Assembly (NCBI RefSeq): GCF_003575965.1
Contig: NZ_QWJJ01000001.1
Coordinates: forward strand, 62,001-126,000
Reading direction: 5' to 3'
DNA: 64,000 bases
Source: Pseudooceanicola sediminis
GTDB taxonomy: Bacteria > Pseudomonadota > Alphaproteobacteria > Rhodobacterales > Rhodobacteraceae
Below the pieces are notes generated by a model. The model was not told the DNA's origin. It saw only the letters and a list, made by a program, of their open reading frames with translations, and searched no databases. Position numbers and translations under genes: made by a program. This document shows positions 16,685 to 23,875 of the stretch, one piece after another; positions within the stretch are counted from its first letter, which is position 1; each line of letters starts with the position of its first letter.

Positions 16685-17734
16685 ATGAGTCCGTCTCCCA
16701 TCAAAGTGCTGATCGTGGACGACCAGCCCTCGGTCCAAAATCTTATCCGGCACGCGCTGACGGAGGATCGCGAAATCGAGGTGGTCGGCGTGGCGGGAGA
16801 TGCGTATCAGGCCCGTGATCTGATCAAGCAGCTGAATCCGGATGTCCTGACGTTGGACATCGAAATGCCACGCATGAGCGGGATCGATTTTCTGGAACGC
16901 CTGATGCGTCTCAGGCCTATGCCGGTCATCATGTTTTCGTCTCTGACCCAACACGGCAGCGAGCTCGCGGTCAGGGCCCTCTCACTGGGTGCTGTGGATG
17001 TTCTGCCCAAACCACTGGAAGGGTTCACCAAGGAAATTCTGCAAAAGTTGACCTCAAGCGTAAAGACCGCGCAAAGGGGGCATCGCGCCAAAGGGTCCGG
17101 GGCGGTTGGTCCGGTCGTCAGGGGCACGCCGGAAATCGTCGATATGGCACGCTGGAACGGAAAGGTCGTTCTGATGGGGGCGTCCACCGGCGGAGTTGCG
17201 GCAGTCGAGGCCGTTCTGACGCGGATGCCGAGGGACTGTCCCCCGATCGTGATTTCCCAGCATATGCCGGAAACCTTCCTGAAGAGCTTTGCCGGGCGGC
17301 TGAACGACCTATTGCCGCAGAATGTTCAGCTGGGACGCGACGGAGAACAGCTGAAGCAAGGCAATATTTATCTTTCTCCCGGAGGCTTGGCGCATACGGG
17401 CGTTCGCCGCAACGGACGCCATTTCGAAGTTACCGCGATCGATGCGCCCAAACGCAACGGGCACATCCCGTCTGTTGATGAGTTGTTCTATTCTGCGGTG
17501 GACATCTCGGAGGCCATCACGGCCGTGCTGCTGACAGGTATCGGCAAGGATGGCGCGGAGGGGATGCGCGAACTGAAACGCCGGGGGGCCTATTGCATCG
17601 GCCAGGATGAGGCCAGTTGCGTGGTGTACGGAATGCCGCGCGCCGCGGCGGATATGGGAATCCTGGATCAGCAATTGCCGCTTCAGGAGATCGCAAAAGC
17701 AATCTGCGCAAGCTGTGAAACACGCAGGGCATGA
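16685..17734 (+). CDS. cheB: chemotaxis response regulator protein-glutamate methylesterase CheB
   Basis: A 349-residue two-domain enzyme. The receiver domain has acidic residues Asp12/Asp13, phospho-acceptor Asp58 (LTLDIEMPRMSG) and the conserved KP at residues 109-110. The methylesterase domain has nucleophile Ser167 in GASTGG, the His in SQHMP near residue 194 and the acidic motif TGIGKDGAEGM near residue 285. Together these form the Ser-His-Asp triad that removes methyl groups from (or deamidates) receptor glutamates. The gene starts 34 bp after the chemoreceptor and 12 bp before cheD, making a receptor-specific adaptation operon. No cognate kinase CheA is encoded in the window. Confidence 0.95.
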   Translation: MSPSPIKVLIVDDQPSVQNLIRHALTEDREIEVVGVAGDAYQARDLIKQLNPDVLTLDIEMPRMSGIDFLERLMRLRPMPVIMFSSLTQHGSELAVRALSLGAVDVLPKPLEGFTKEILQKLTSSVKTAQRGHRAKGSGAVGPVVRGTPEIVDMARWNGKVVLMGASTGGVAAVEAVLTRMPRDCPPIVISQHMPETFLKSFAGRLNDLLPQNVQLGRDGEQLKQGNIYLSPGGLAHTGVRRNGRHFEVTAIDAPKRNGHIPSVDELFYSAVDISEAITAVLLTGIGKDGAEGMRELKRRGAYCIGQDEASCVVYGMPRAAADMGILDQQLPLQEIAKAICASCETRRA

Positions 17735-17746
17735 CGGGAGCACGAT

Positions 17747-18277
17747 GTGAAAAGAGCGGCAGATAGAGGCCCGAATATCAATATCACGCAAGGTGAGTAT
17801 GCCGTTTCGGACCGTGCGGATGGCGTGATCACGACGATCCTTGGGTCTTGCATTGCGACCTGCATCTGGGACCCGGTTCAAAAGGTCGGCGGCATGAACC
17901 ATATCCTGCTGGCACGCGCGCAAACAGCGGGCGGGGTCAGTGATTATGCCGGTGTCAACGCGATGGAATTGCTGATCAACGGCCTGGTGCGTCTGGGCGC
18001 GGATCGGACACGCTTGAACGCAAAGGTCTTTGGCGGTGCGCGGATGATTTCCGGTTTGTCAGATGTCGGGAATACCAACGCCAGTTTCATTCTGGAATAT
18101 CTGGAGCGGGAAGGGATTCCATGCCTTGGCAAGAGCCTGGGTGGGGTGTCTGCGCGCCAGATCCGGTTCTTTCCAGCGGAGGGGCGCGCTATGCAGCGCA
18201 CTGTTGCGAGTGCCCCGGAGGTTATCGAACCCGTTCGCCAGGCACCGCCCGAACGCAACGGTGTCGAGTTGTTCTGA
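17747..18277 (+). CDS. cheD: chemoreceptor glutamine deamidase CheD
   Basis: A 176-residue CheD, which deamidates specific receptor glutamines and links adaptation to CheC/CheY in some bacteria. The catalytic Cys35 lies in TILGSCIATC, and the catalytic His52 in GGMNHILL. The downstream FGGARM and NTNASFILEYLEREGIP segments match the family. The GTG start at 17747 has CGGGAG six bases upstream, close behind cheB. About 230 bp without a recognisable gene or clear terminator follow, up to the convergent regulator gene. Confidence 0.93.
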   Translation: MKRAADRGPNINITQGEYAVSDRADGVITTILGSCIATCIWDPVQKVGGMNHILLARAQTAGGVSDYAGVNAMELLINGLVRLGADRTRLNAKVFGGARMISGLSDVGNTNASFILEYLEREGIPCLGKSLGGVSARQIRFFPAEGRAMQRTVASAPEVIEPVRQAPPERNGVELF

Positions 18278-18506
18278 GGCTATCCAGTCCAAGGTCTTCA
18301 TGGGCAACAAGAAATCGAGAACGTGGGCGTTGCAAGATCCGCGCGTGCGCAGAATGGGTCTTTCGCACAGGCCCTGGCGGCACAGCCCTGATCGGGCGGG
18401 CGGTGGGGCTGTGATCATCGTGCCTATCCTATCTTACGCCCGTATCTGTTCAGGATTGAAAATGCCCCTTACTGACCGGAGCGGAGTGTCGGTGAAGGAA
18501 AGTCAA

Positions 18507-19196
18507 TCACGCCTGCGCGCTGTCACGGCGGGCGAGCATCCTGCGATAGCTGAGAGAGATGTGCGTGCGATGGATCGACGCCGCTGCATCGAGGTCTCCG
18601 GCCTCGAGCGCTGAAACGACATCCGCGACCTCCTGAGCAAAGACCGCCAGTTCCTCGGACAGGTCCAACGCCGAGGTGAAGAGGGAATGGACCCAGATAC
18701 GGGCCGTCTGGAAATACAGATGCTGGGTAATTTCCATCAACGGCTGATTGGCCGAGAGGCGCGACTGCGCCTGGATAAAATCCATGATCAACTGGGCAAA
18801 GGGGCGCGGCGTGTCAGGATCGGGGACAAGTGCAGCGGCCCGCTGGGCGAGCTGGCGAAAATGCGCCAGCAAATCGGCCGATGGCGCGACGGGGTCCAGA
18901 CGCCCCGCTAGCTGGGCAAGTTCGATGCGGAGGCGATAGATCTGATCCAGTTCTTCGTCCGCGAGGTCGGTGACGAATGTGCCCACGCCGTGCACCGAGT
19001 GCAGCAGATGTGCGCCTTCCAGTCGCGCAAGGACGCGGCGCAGGGGCGTGCGGGAAATGCCGAACTCTTCGGCCAGCTCGGTTTCCGACAGGCGCAGGCC
19101 GGGCGGATAATCAAGCAGGCAGATGCGGTCGCGCAGGATCTCTTCGATCCGTTCGGCCCGATCGCGGGCCGACATCGGGGCGTCATCCTGCGTCAT
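18507..19196 (-). CDS. GntR/FadR-type transcriptional regulator (FCD domain) of the ectoine cluster
   Basis: A 229-residue regulator. The winged helix at about residues 10-75 includes LSETELAEEFGISRTPLRRVLARLE, and an all-helical FCD effector domain follows. Conserved FCD residues appear in IYRLRIELAQLA and in the late HRTHISLSYRRML. The start at 19196 overlaps the end of the deacetylase gene by 14 bp, so it is the last gene of the doeA operon. Known ectoine regulators of the EnuR type are MocR-like fusions with an aminotransferase domain; this is a shorter FCD protein. Control of the divergent doeA/eutB promoters is inferred from position only. The paired TTGTGCACATC sites at 21567 and 21673 are candidate targets. 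Confidence 0.85.
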   Translation of the reverse strand: MTQDDAPMSARDRAERIEEILRDRICLLDYPPGLRLSETELAEEFGISRTPLRRVLARLEGAHLLHSVHGVGTFVTDLADEELDQIYRLRIELAQLAGRLDPVAPSADLLAHFRQLAQRAAALVPDPDTPRPFAQLIMDFIQAQSRLSANQPLMEITQHLYFQTARIWVHSLFTSALDLSEELAVFAQEVADVVSALEAGDLDAAASIHRTHISLSYRRMLARRDSAQA

Positions 19197-20367
19197 TGGT
19201 GTCACTTGCCGCCCCATGCGCGGCCCCAAGTTTGTGCAGCAGCGTCAGGCATTGCGAGAGTTGGTCTATCTCGACGTATTCATCGGGTTTATGCGCCTGC
19301 TCGATCGAACCCGGCCCGCAGATCACCGTCTGGATGCCTAGCTGCTGAAACAAGCCCGCCTCGGTTCCGAAGGGAACACAGGACGCCCCGTTTGCCCCGG
19401 TCAGGCGCTGGATGGTGTCGCGCATCGCGTTGACCGGCATCGGAACCAGGCCCGCGACTTCGCCGATGATCTCGGTCAGGATATCGGCATCGGCGGCCAC
19501 GTCGCGCATCTGTGGCAACAGGGTGTCCCGACAATAGCTGTCGATGCGGGATTTGACGAAGGCCATGTCCGCGTCGTTGATCGGGCGCATTTCCCATTCG
19601 AGTGTCGCGGCACCGGGGATCACGTTGTGAGCGTGGCCGCCGTGCAGGGCGCCGACGTTGATCGTCGTGTACGGCGGGTCGAAGGGCGAATCCTGCGGGG
19701 CGCGTTCGATCAGGTCCTGGCGCAGCTGCATGAGGCGGGCGATATAGCGGCTGGCGTACTCGACGGCGTTCACACCACGGTCGGGGGCGGAGCCGTGCCC
19801 CTCGGCGCCACTGAAGCGCACGGTATATTCGCAGCAGCCCTTGTGCCCCTCAATCACCTGCATCTGCGTCGGTTCGCCGATAAGCGCCATCGCGGGGCGG
19901 ATCCCGCGTTGCGATAACGCCTCGACCAGGGCGCGCCCGCCAAGGCAGCCGACCTCTTCATCATGGGTAAAGGCGAAATGGATAGGCCGGTGGCGCGCCG
20001 ATTTCGCCAAGTGCGGCGCCATCGCGACACAGGCCGCGATGAACCCTTTCATGTCGCAGGTCCCGCGCCCGTACAGACGACCGTTGCGCCGTGTCATCAC
20101 GAAGGGGTCGCTGCTCCAGTCTTGTTCGGCCACGGGAACGACATCGCTGTGCCCGGACAGGACCAGACCGCCATCGATTTCGGGGCCGAGGGTGGCCCAG
20201 AGGTTGGCCTTTTGCCCCGACGCATCGCGCAGCACCTCGACCCGCGCCCCCGAGCGCTCAAGATGCCCGGCCAGAAAGGTGATCGCATCCATGTTGCTGT
20301 CAGAGGAAATCGTCGGGAACGCGACGAGTGCCTCCAACAGCGCGATGGTTGTTTCCAGATCGCTCAT
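19183..20367 (-). CDS. M20 family deacetylase, ArgE/DoeB2-like
   Basis: A 394-residue zinc amidohydrolase of the acetylornithine deacetylase type. Metal-binding motifs are LVLSGHSDVVPV near residue 73, GRGTCDMKG near residue 100, the catalytic Glu pair in HDEEVGCLGG near residue 133 and IGEPTQ near residue 162. The substrate-recognition segment GAEGHGSAPDRGVNA is also present. The start at 20367 shares one base with the doeA stop (TGATG), so translation is coupled. In ectoine degradation DoeA opens the ring to N-acetyl-diaminobutyrate and a deacetylase then frees diaminobutyrate. The usual DoeB/EutE belongs to the M14/aspartoacylase group, so this M20 enzyme is the likely substitute. Ordinary acetylornithine deacetylase is the alternative. 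Confidence 0.85.
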   Translation of the reverse strand: MSDLETTIALLEALVAFPTISSDSNMDAITFLAGHLERSGARVEVLRDASGQKANLWATLGPEIDGGLVLSGHSDVVPVAEQDWSSDPFVMTRRNGRLYGRGTCDMKGFIAACVAMAPHLAKSARHRPIHFAFTHDEEVGCLGGRALVEALSQRGIRPAMALIGEPTQMQVIEGHKGCCEYTVRFSGAEGHGSAPDRGVNAVEYASRYIARLMQLRQDLIERAPQDSPFDPPYTTINVGALHGGHAHNVIPGAATLEWEMRPINDADMAFVKSRIDSYCRDTLLPQMRDVAADADILTEIIGEVAGLVPMPVNAMRDTIQRLTGANGASCVPFGTEAGLFQQLGIQTVICGPGSIEQAHKPDEYVEIDQLSQCLTLLHKLGAAHGAASDTNDAG

Positions 20368-21551
20368 CAATCCTTCACGAACAATTTGCGTTCGATATTG
20401 CACAGGGTTTCGGCGGGGCCATCTTCGCGGATCAGGATGGTTTCCGTGGTTTCCAGGCCCCAATCATCCATCCAGAGACCGGGCATGAAATGGAAGGTCA
20501 TCCCCGGTTCCAGCACCGTTTCATCCATGGCACGGATCGACACGGTGTGTTCGCCCCAGTCGGGTGGATAGGACAGACCGACAGCATAGCCCGCACGGTT
20601 GGGACGCTCGATGCCCACCTTCATCATCTCGACATCCAGCGCGCGGGCGATGTCGCAGGCGCGATTGCCGGCCCGCGCCACCTCGATCCCGGCGTTCAGG
20701 CCGGCGGTCAGTGCTTCGGACGCATCTGTCATGAACTGCGGCGGCTTGCCAAAGAAGATCGTGCGCGACAGCGGCGCGTGATAGCGCCGGTAACACCCCG
20801 ATTGCTCGATGAATGTCGCCTCGCCCGATTTCAGCGCTTCTCCGTTCCAGGTCAGGTGCGGGGCAGAGGCATCTTCGCCCGATGGCAGCAGTGGCACGAT
20901 GGCGGGATAATCGCCCCAGCTGTCGTCTTCGCCCTGCACGGCGGTCTTGTAGAGCTCACCCACCAGGTCGTGTTTGTGCATCCCGGGTTCGGCCAGTTCG
21001 ACGGCGCGTTCGATCACCAGTTCCGAAATGCGTGCGGCGCGGCGCATGAAGGCGAGTTCTTCGTCGCTCTTGATCAGCCGGCGCCAGTTGACCAGGCTGG
21101 AACCATCGATGATCGTGGCTTCGGGCAGGCCGTCCAGCAACACCTGGTGGGCGCGCGCGGTGTAGAAATATGTCTCCATCTCGACGCCGATGCGCTTGTC
21201 GCCAAACCCCATGATACGCAGGTGGCTGGCCAGATCTTCCATCGGGTGACAGTCGGTGGCCTGGATGTAACGGTCGGCGTAGTACAGGATCTGGCTGTGA
21301 TCCATCCAGACGGTGCGCTTGGCACCATTGGCGTCCTGCATCCGGCCCCACCAATAGGGGTCACCCTCCAGCGGCAGAATGACGCCCTGGTGGACGTAAA
21401 AGCTCCACCCGTCATAGCCCGTCAGCCAGTACTGGTTGGACGGGTTCGTCACGAACAGCACATCAATCCCGGCCTCTGCCATGGCGGCGCGGGTGATGCG
21501 GATACGCCGGTCATATTCGGCGGTGGAAAAGGGGGCCTTGCTGGCAAGCAT
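20367..21551 (-). CDS. doeA: ectoine hydrolase (M24 family, DoeA/EutD)
   Basis: A 394-residue pita-bread-fold hydrolase that opens the ectoine ring to N-acetyl-2,4-diaminobutyrates. Recognised from the family-typical N-terminal segment LTGYDGWSFYVHQGV near residue 42 and the creatinase-like C-terminal domain with GIEVARAGNRACDI, GYAVGLSYPPDWGEH and LEPGMTFHFMPGLW. The open frame extends upstream to 21968, but that stretch has no family similarity and crosses the divergent promoter region; the ATG at 21551 gives the normal N-terminus MLASKAPFSTAEYDRR. It heads a leftward operon with the deacetylase and GntR genes. It is divergent from eutB across about 180 bp holding two copies of a putative operator. 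Confidence 0.9.
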   Translation of the reverse strand: MLASKAPFSTAEYDRRIRITRAAMAEAGIDVLFVTNPSNQYWLTGYDGWSFYVHQGVILPLEGDPYWWGRMQDANGAKRTVWMDHSQILYYADRYIQATDCHPMEDLASHLRIMGFGDKRIGVEMETYFYTARAHQVLLDGLPEATIIDGSSLVNWRRLIKSDEELAFMRRAARISELVIERAVELAEPGMHKHDLVGELYKTAVQGEDDSWGDYPAIVPLLPSGEDASAPHLTWNGEALKSGEATFIEQSGCYRRYHAPLSRTIFFGKPPQFMTDASEALTAGLNAGIEVARAGNRACDIARALDVEMMKVGIERPNRAGYAVGLSYPPDWGEHTVSIRAMDETVLEPGMTFHFMPGLWMDDWGLETTETILIREDGPAETLCNIERKLFVKD

Positions 21552-21566
21552 CGGTATTCTTTCGAT

Positions 21567-21683
21567 TTGTGCACATCTTGAGCATAGCTTGCCGGGTGGT
21601 CCTTGGAAAACCGGCAATAACATGGGCAGGATGTTGGTGGCGGGGGTTTGCTTGTTTGCGACTCGGACGATGTTGTGCACATC
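21567..21683. promoter_or_regulatory. paired TTGTGCACATC sites in the doeA/eutB divergent promoter region
   Basis: Identical 11-mers TTGTGCACATC occur at 21567-21577 and 21673-21683, in the same orientation, 106 bp apart. Each is followed by similar bases (TTGAGCA and ATAAGCA). Each contains the palindrome TGTGCACA. The right copy lies between inverted arms GTTTGCTT (21646-21653) and AAGCAAAC (21686-21693). One site lies close to each start, an arrangement that suits a regulator controlling both operons, such as the GntR protein at 18507-19196. Binding is inference. Confidence 0.6.
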
Positions 21684-21733
21684 ATAAGCAAACTCCATCA
21701 GCACAACGTCAACTGCCAAGAATGGGAGGACGC

Positions 21734-21820
21734 ATGGAAACCGATCCAGTGACCGGCGCCGGGTGCGCTCTCGCCTGCCGAATGGGCATCTCAGGGTGTG
21801 TCCCGCTGTGGCCCCGATGA
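21734..21820 (+). CDS. 28-residue leader ORF overlapping the eutB start
   Basis: A small ORF begins at the ATG at 21734, directly after a strong ribosome binding site (GGGAGG, with 3 bases before the ATG). It encodes 28 residues, starting METDPVTGAGCALACR and ending VPLWPR. Its TGA overlaps the eutB ATG as ATGA (21817-21820). eutB itself has no evident Shine-Dalgarno sequence, so eutB translation may depend on ribosomes finishing this ORF. The peptide has three Cys residues and no recognisable domain. It could be a regulatory leader peptide, or the remnant of a frameshifted eutB N-terminus. Confidence 0.45.
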   Translation: METDPVTGAGCALACRMGISGCVPLWPR

Positions 21821-22848
21821 GCCTGGCCCGACCCGCGGACGCCCAGACGGGGGCCATTGCGCTGTCGGATGTGCGCATGGCCGCAGAGCGTATCCGCGGT
21901 GTCGCGGACGGCACGCCACTGGTGCCCTCCGCGCTGTCGGACAAGCTTGGGTGTGCGCTGTGGCTCAAGCTGGAAACCTGTCAGCCGACCGGGGCATTCA
22001 AGCTGCGCGGGGCGATGAATGCGCTGCGCCAGCTGGGCGACGTGCCGGGTGTGATCTGTTGTTCCACCGGCAATCATGGACGTGCCGTCGCCTATGCGGC
22101 CCGCATGATCGGGCTGCGGGCGGTGGTGTGCCTGGGCAGGCTTGTCCCGCAGGTCAAGATCGACGGGATCCGCGCACTAGGAGCCGAGGTGGTGATCCAC
22201 GGAGAGTCGCAGGACGCCGCCCAGCAGGAATGTCTTCGCCTGGCAAAGGCGCAAGGATTGGTCGAGGTGTCGCCCTTTGACGATGCTGCCGTGATCGCCG
22301 GGCAGGGCACCATCGCGCTGGAGATGCTGGCGGCACAGCCGTCGCTGGACACGCTGCTGGTGCCGCTGTCGGGCGGCGGGCTGGCCGCCGGTATCGCCAC
22401 GGCGGCCAAGGCGATCAAGCCCGGGATCCGCATCATCGGCCTGACGATGGAGCGGGGCGCCGCAATGCAGGCAGCAATGCGAGCGGGCCGACCCGTTGAG
22501 GTGCAAGAGGTTGAAAGCCTTGCAGATTCCCTGGGCGGTGGCATCGGTATGTCGAACCATTTTTCCTTTCCGATCTGTCGCGCCCTGCTGGATGATGTCG
22601 TTCTGCTGAGCGAGGAGGAGATCTATCGCGCCATGCAGGCGCTGTATTTCGAAGACCGGATGGTGGCCGAGGGGGCCTCGGTCGTCGGGGTGGCGGCGCT
22701 GCTGTCGGGCAAGGTCGCGGCGCGAGGGCATGTCGGTACGGTGATCACGGGGCGCAACGTCGACATGGCGCAGTTCACCCGCGTGGTCACGGGCCAGGAC
22801 ATATGCCTGGGCGACATGCGGATCGCAGGGGTGCCCTATGGCGCATGA
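21817..22848 (+). CDS. eutB: hydroxyectoine utilization dehydratase EutB (threonine dehydratase family)
   Basis: A 343-residue fold-type II PLP enzyme. The PLP lysine is in QPTGAFKLRGAMNAL near residue 54, the phosphate loop is STGNHGRAVAYAAR near residue 80, and the glycine-rich LSGGGLAAGIATAAK is near residue 188. EutB is thought to act early in hydroxyectoine breakdown with the cyclodeaminase-like EutC, whose gene overlaps its 3' end by 11 bp. The frame extends to a GTG at 21763; I prefer the ATG at 21817, which overlaps the stop of the leader ORF. Family membership alone would also allow threonine or serine dehydratase, but the doeA/eutC neighbourhood decides the name. Confidence 0.85.
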   Translation: MSLARPADAQTGAIALSDVRMAAERIRGVADGTPLVPSALSDKLGCALWLKLETCQPTGAFKLRGAMNALRQLGDVPGVICCSTGNHGRAVAYAARMIGLRAVVCLGRLVPQVKIDGIRALGAEVVIHGESQDAAQQECLRLAKAQGLVEVSPFDDAAVIAGQGTIALEMLAAQPSLDTLLVPLSGGGLAAGIATAAKAIKPGIRIIGLTMERGAAMQAAMRAGRPVEVQEVESLADSLGGGIGMSNHFSFPICRALLDDVVLLSEEEIYRAMQALYFEDRMVAEGASVVGVAALLSGKVAARGHVGTVITGRNVDMAQFTRVVTGQDICLGDMRIAGVPYGA

Positions 22849-23818
22849 CGTCCGGATCCTGACCGAGGCGGACCTGCGCCACGCGTTGTCGCTGGACCTG
22901 CCCTTGATCGACGCCGTCGAGCAGGGGTTCGCCAGCCTGGCACGGGGCGGCGTGGTGATGCCGCCTGTCCTGTCCATGGCGCTGGAGGAGATGAACGCCG
23001 AAGTCGATGTGAAAACCGCCTATGTGCCGGGTTTCGATGACTTCGCGCTCAAGGTCTCTCCGGGTTTTTTCAATAATCCTGCCAAGGGGTTGCCGAGCCT
23101 GAACGGGCTGATGATCCTATTGTCGGCCGAAACGGGGCTGGTGCGGGCGGTGTTCCTGGACAATGGCTATCTGACGGATCTGCGCACCGCCGCTGCGGGG
23201 GCGGTGGCCGCGCGCCATCTGGCGCCCGAGGTGACGACGGCGGGGATCTTCGGCACCGGTGTGCAAGCCCGTCTACAGGCCCGGGCGGCCCATCTGGTGC
23301 GGCCTTTTCAGCGCTGTCTTGTCTGGGGCCGCGACGCCGGACAGGCGGCCGCCTGCGCGCGCGACATTGCTGCGGCGACCGGTGCAGCGTGTCGGGCCTG
23401 CGATGATCCGGCAGAGGTTGTGCAGCAAAGTCAGTTGGTTGTGACGACAACCCCGGCGACAGAGCCGATCTTGCAGCGCGAATGGCTGCATCCGGGATTG
23501 CATATCACCGCGATGGGGTCGGATCAGGCGGGCAAGACAGAGATTGCGGCGGCGGCGCTGGCGGCAGCCGATCTGTACGTCTGCGACCGGGTCAGCCAAT
23601 GCGTCTTGATGGGCGAATTGCGGGCGGCCCGCGCGCAGGGGTTGATGCCGGACGAACCGCCGGAACTGGGCGAAATCATCATCGGAACCGCACCGGCGCG
23701 TCGCGATGCGCAGCAGGTCACGATCTGCGATCTGACGGGCACGGGCGTGCAGGATACCGCCATCGCGGCCTTTGCTATGGCGCGGATCGGGACCGCGGGA
23801 ACACGTATAACCGCTTGA
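22838..23818 (+). CDS. eutC: ectoine utilization protein EutC (ornithine cyclodeaminase/mu-crystallin family)
   Basis: A 326-residue NAD-dependent protein. The Rossmann motif is AGIFGTGVQARLQARAAHL near residue 135. The substrate-side segment VKTAYVPGFDDFALKVSPGFFNN near residue 55 and TDLRTAAAGAVAARHLAP near residue 112 carry the conserved Lys and Arg. The C-terminal ICDLTGTGVQDTAIA is the family's DXXGXGXXD-type loop. It overlaps eutB by 11 bp, so the two are coupled. In ectoine clusters EutC is predicted to work with EutB to convert hydroxyectoine to ectoine; that role rests on conserved neighbourhood rather than on motifs specific to this copy. Confidence 0.87.
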   Translation: MAHDVRILTEADLRHALSLDLPLIDAVEQGFASLARGGVVMPPVLSMALEEMNAEVDVKTAYVPGFDDFALKVSPGFFNNPAKGLPSLNGLMILLSAETGLVRAVFLDNGYLTDLRTAAAGAVAARHLAPEVTTAGIFGTGVQARLQARAAHLVRPFQRCLVWGRDAGQAAACARDIAAATGAACRACDDPAEVVQQSQLVVTTTPATEPILQREWLHPGLHITAMGSDQAGKTEIAAAALAAADLYVCDRVSQCVLMGELRAARAQGLMPDEPPELGEIIIGTAPARRDAQQVTICDLTGTGVQDTAIAAFAMARIGTAGTRITA

Positions 23819-23875
23819 GAGAAAACGAAAGACAGCGCCGGGCCAATCCGCCCGAGCGCCAGAAAGGAGCAAATT

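Noticed and set aside
19196-19229. Longer start for the GntR regulator at 19229
   Set aside because: The added residues lie inside the deacetylase gene and have no family match; the ATG at 19196 gives the usual N-terminus.
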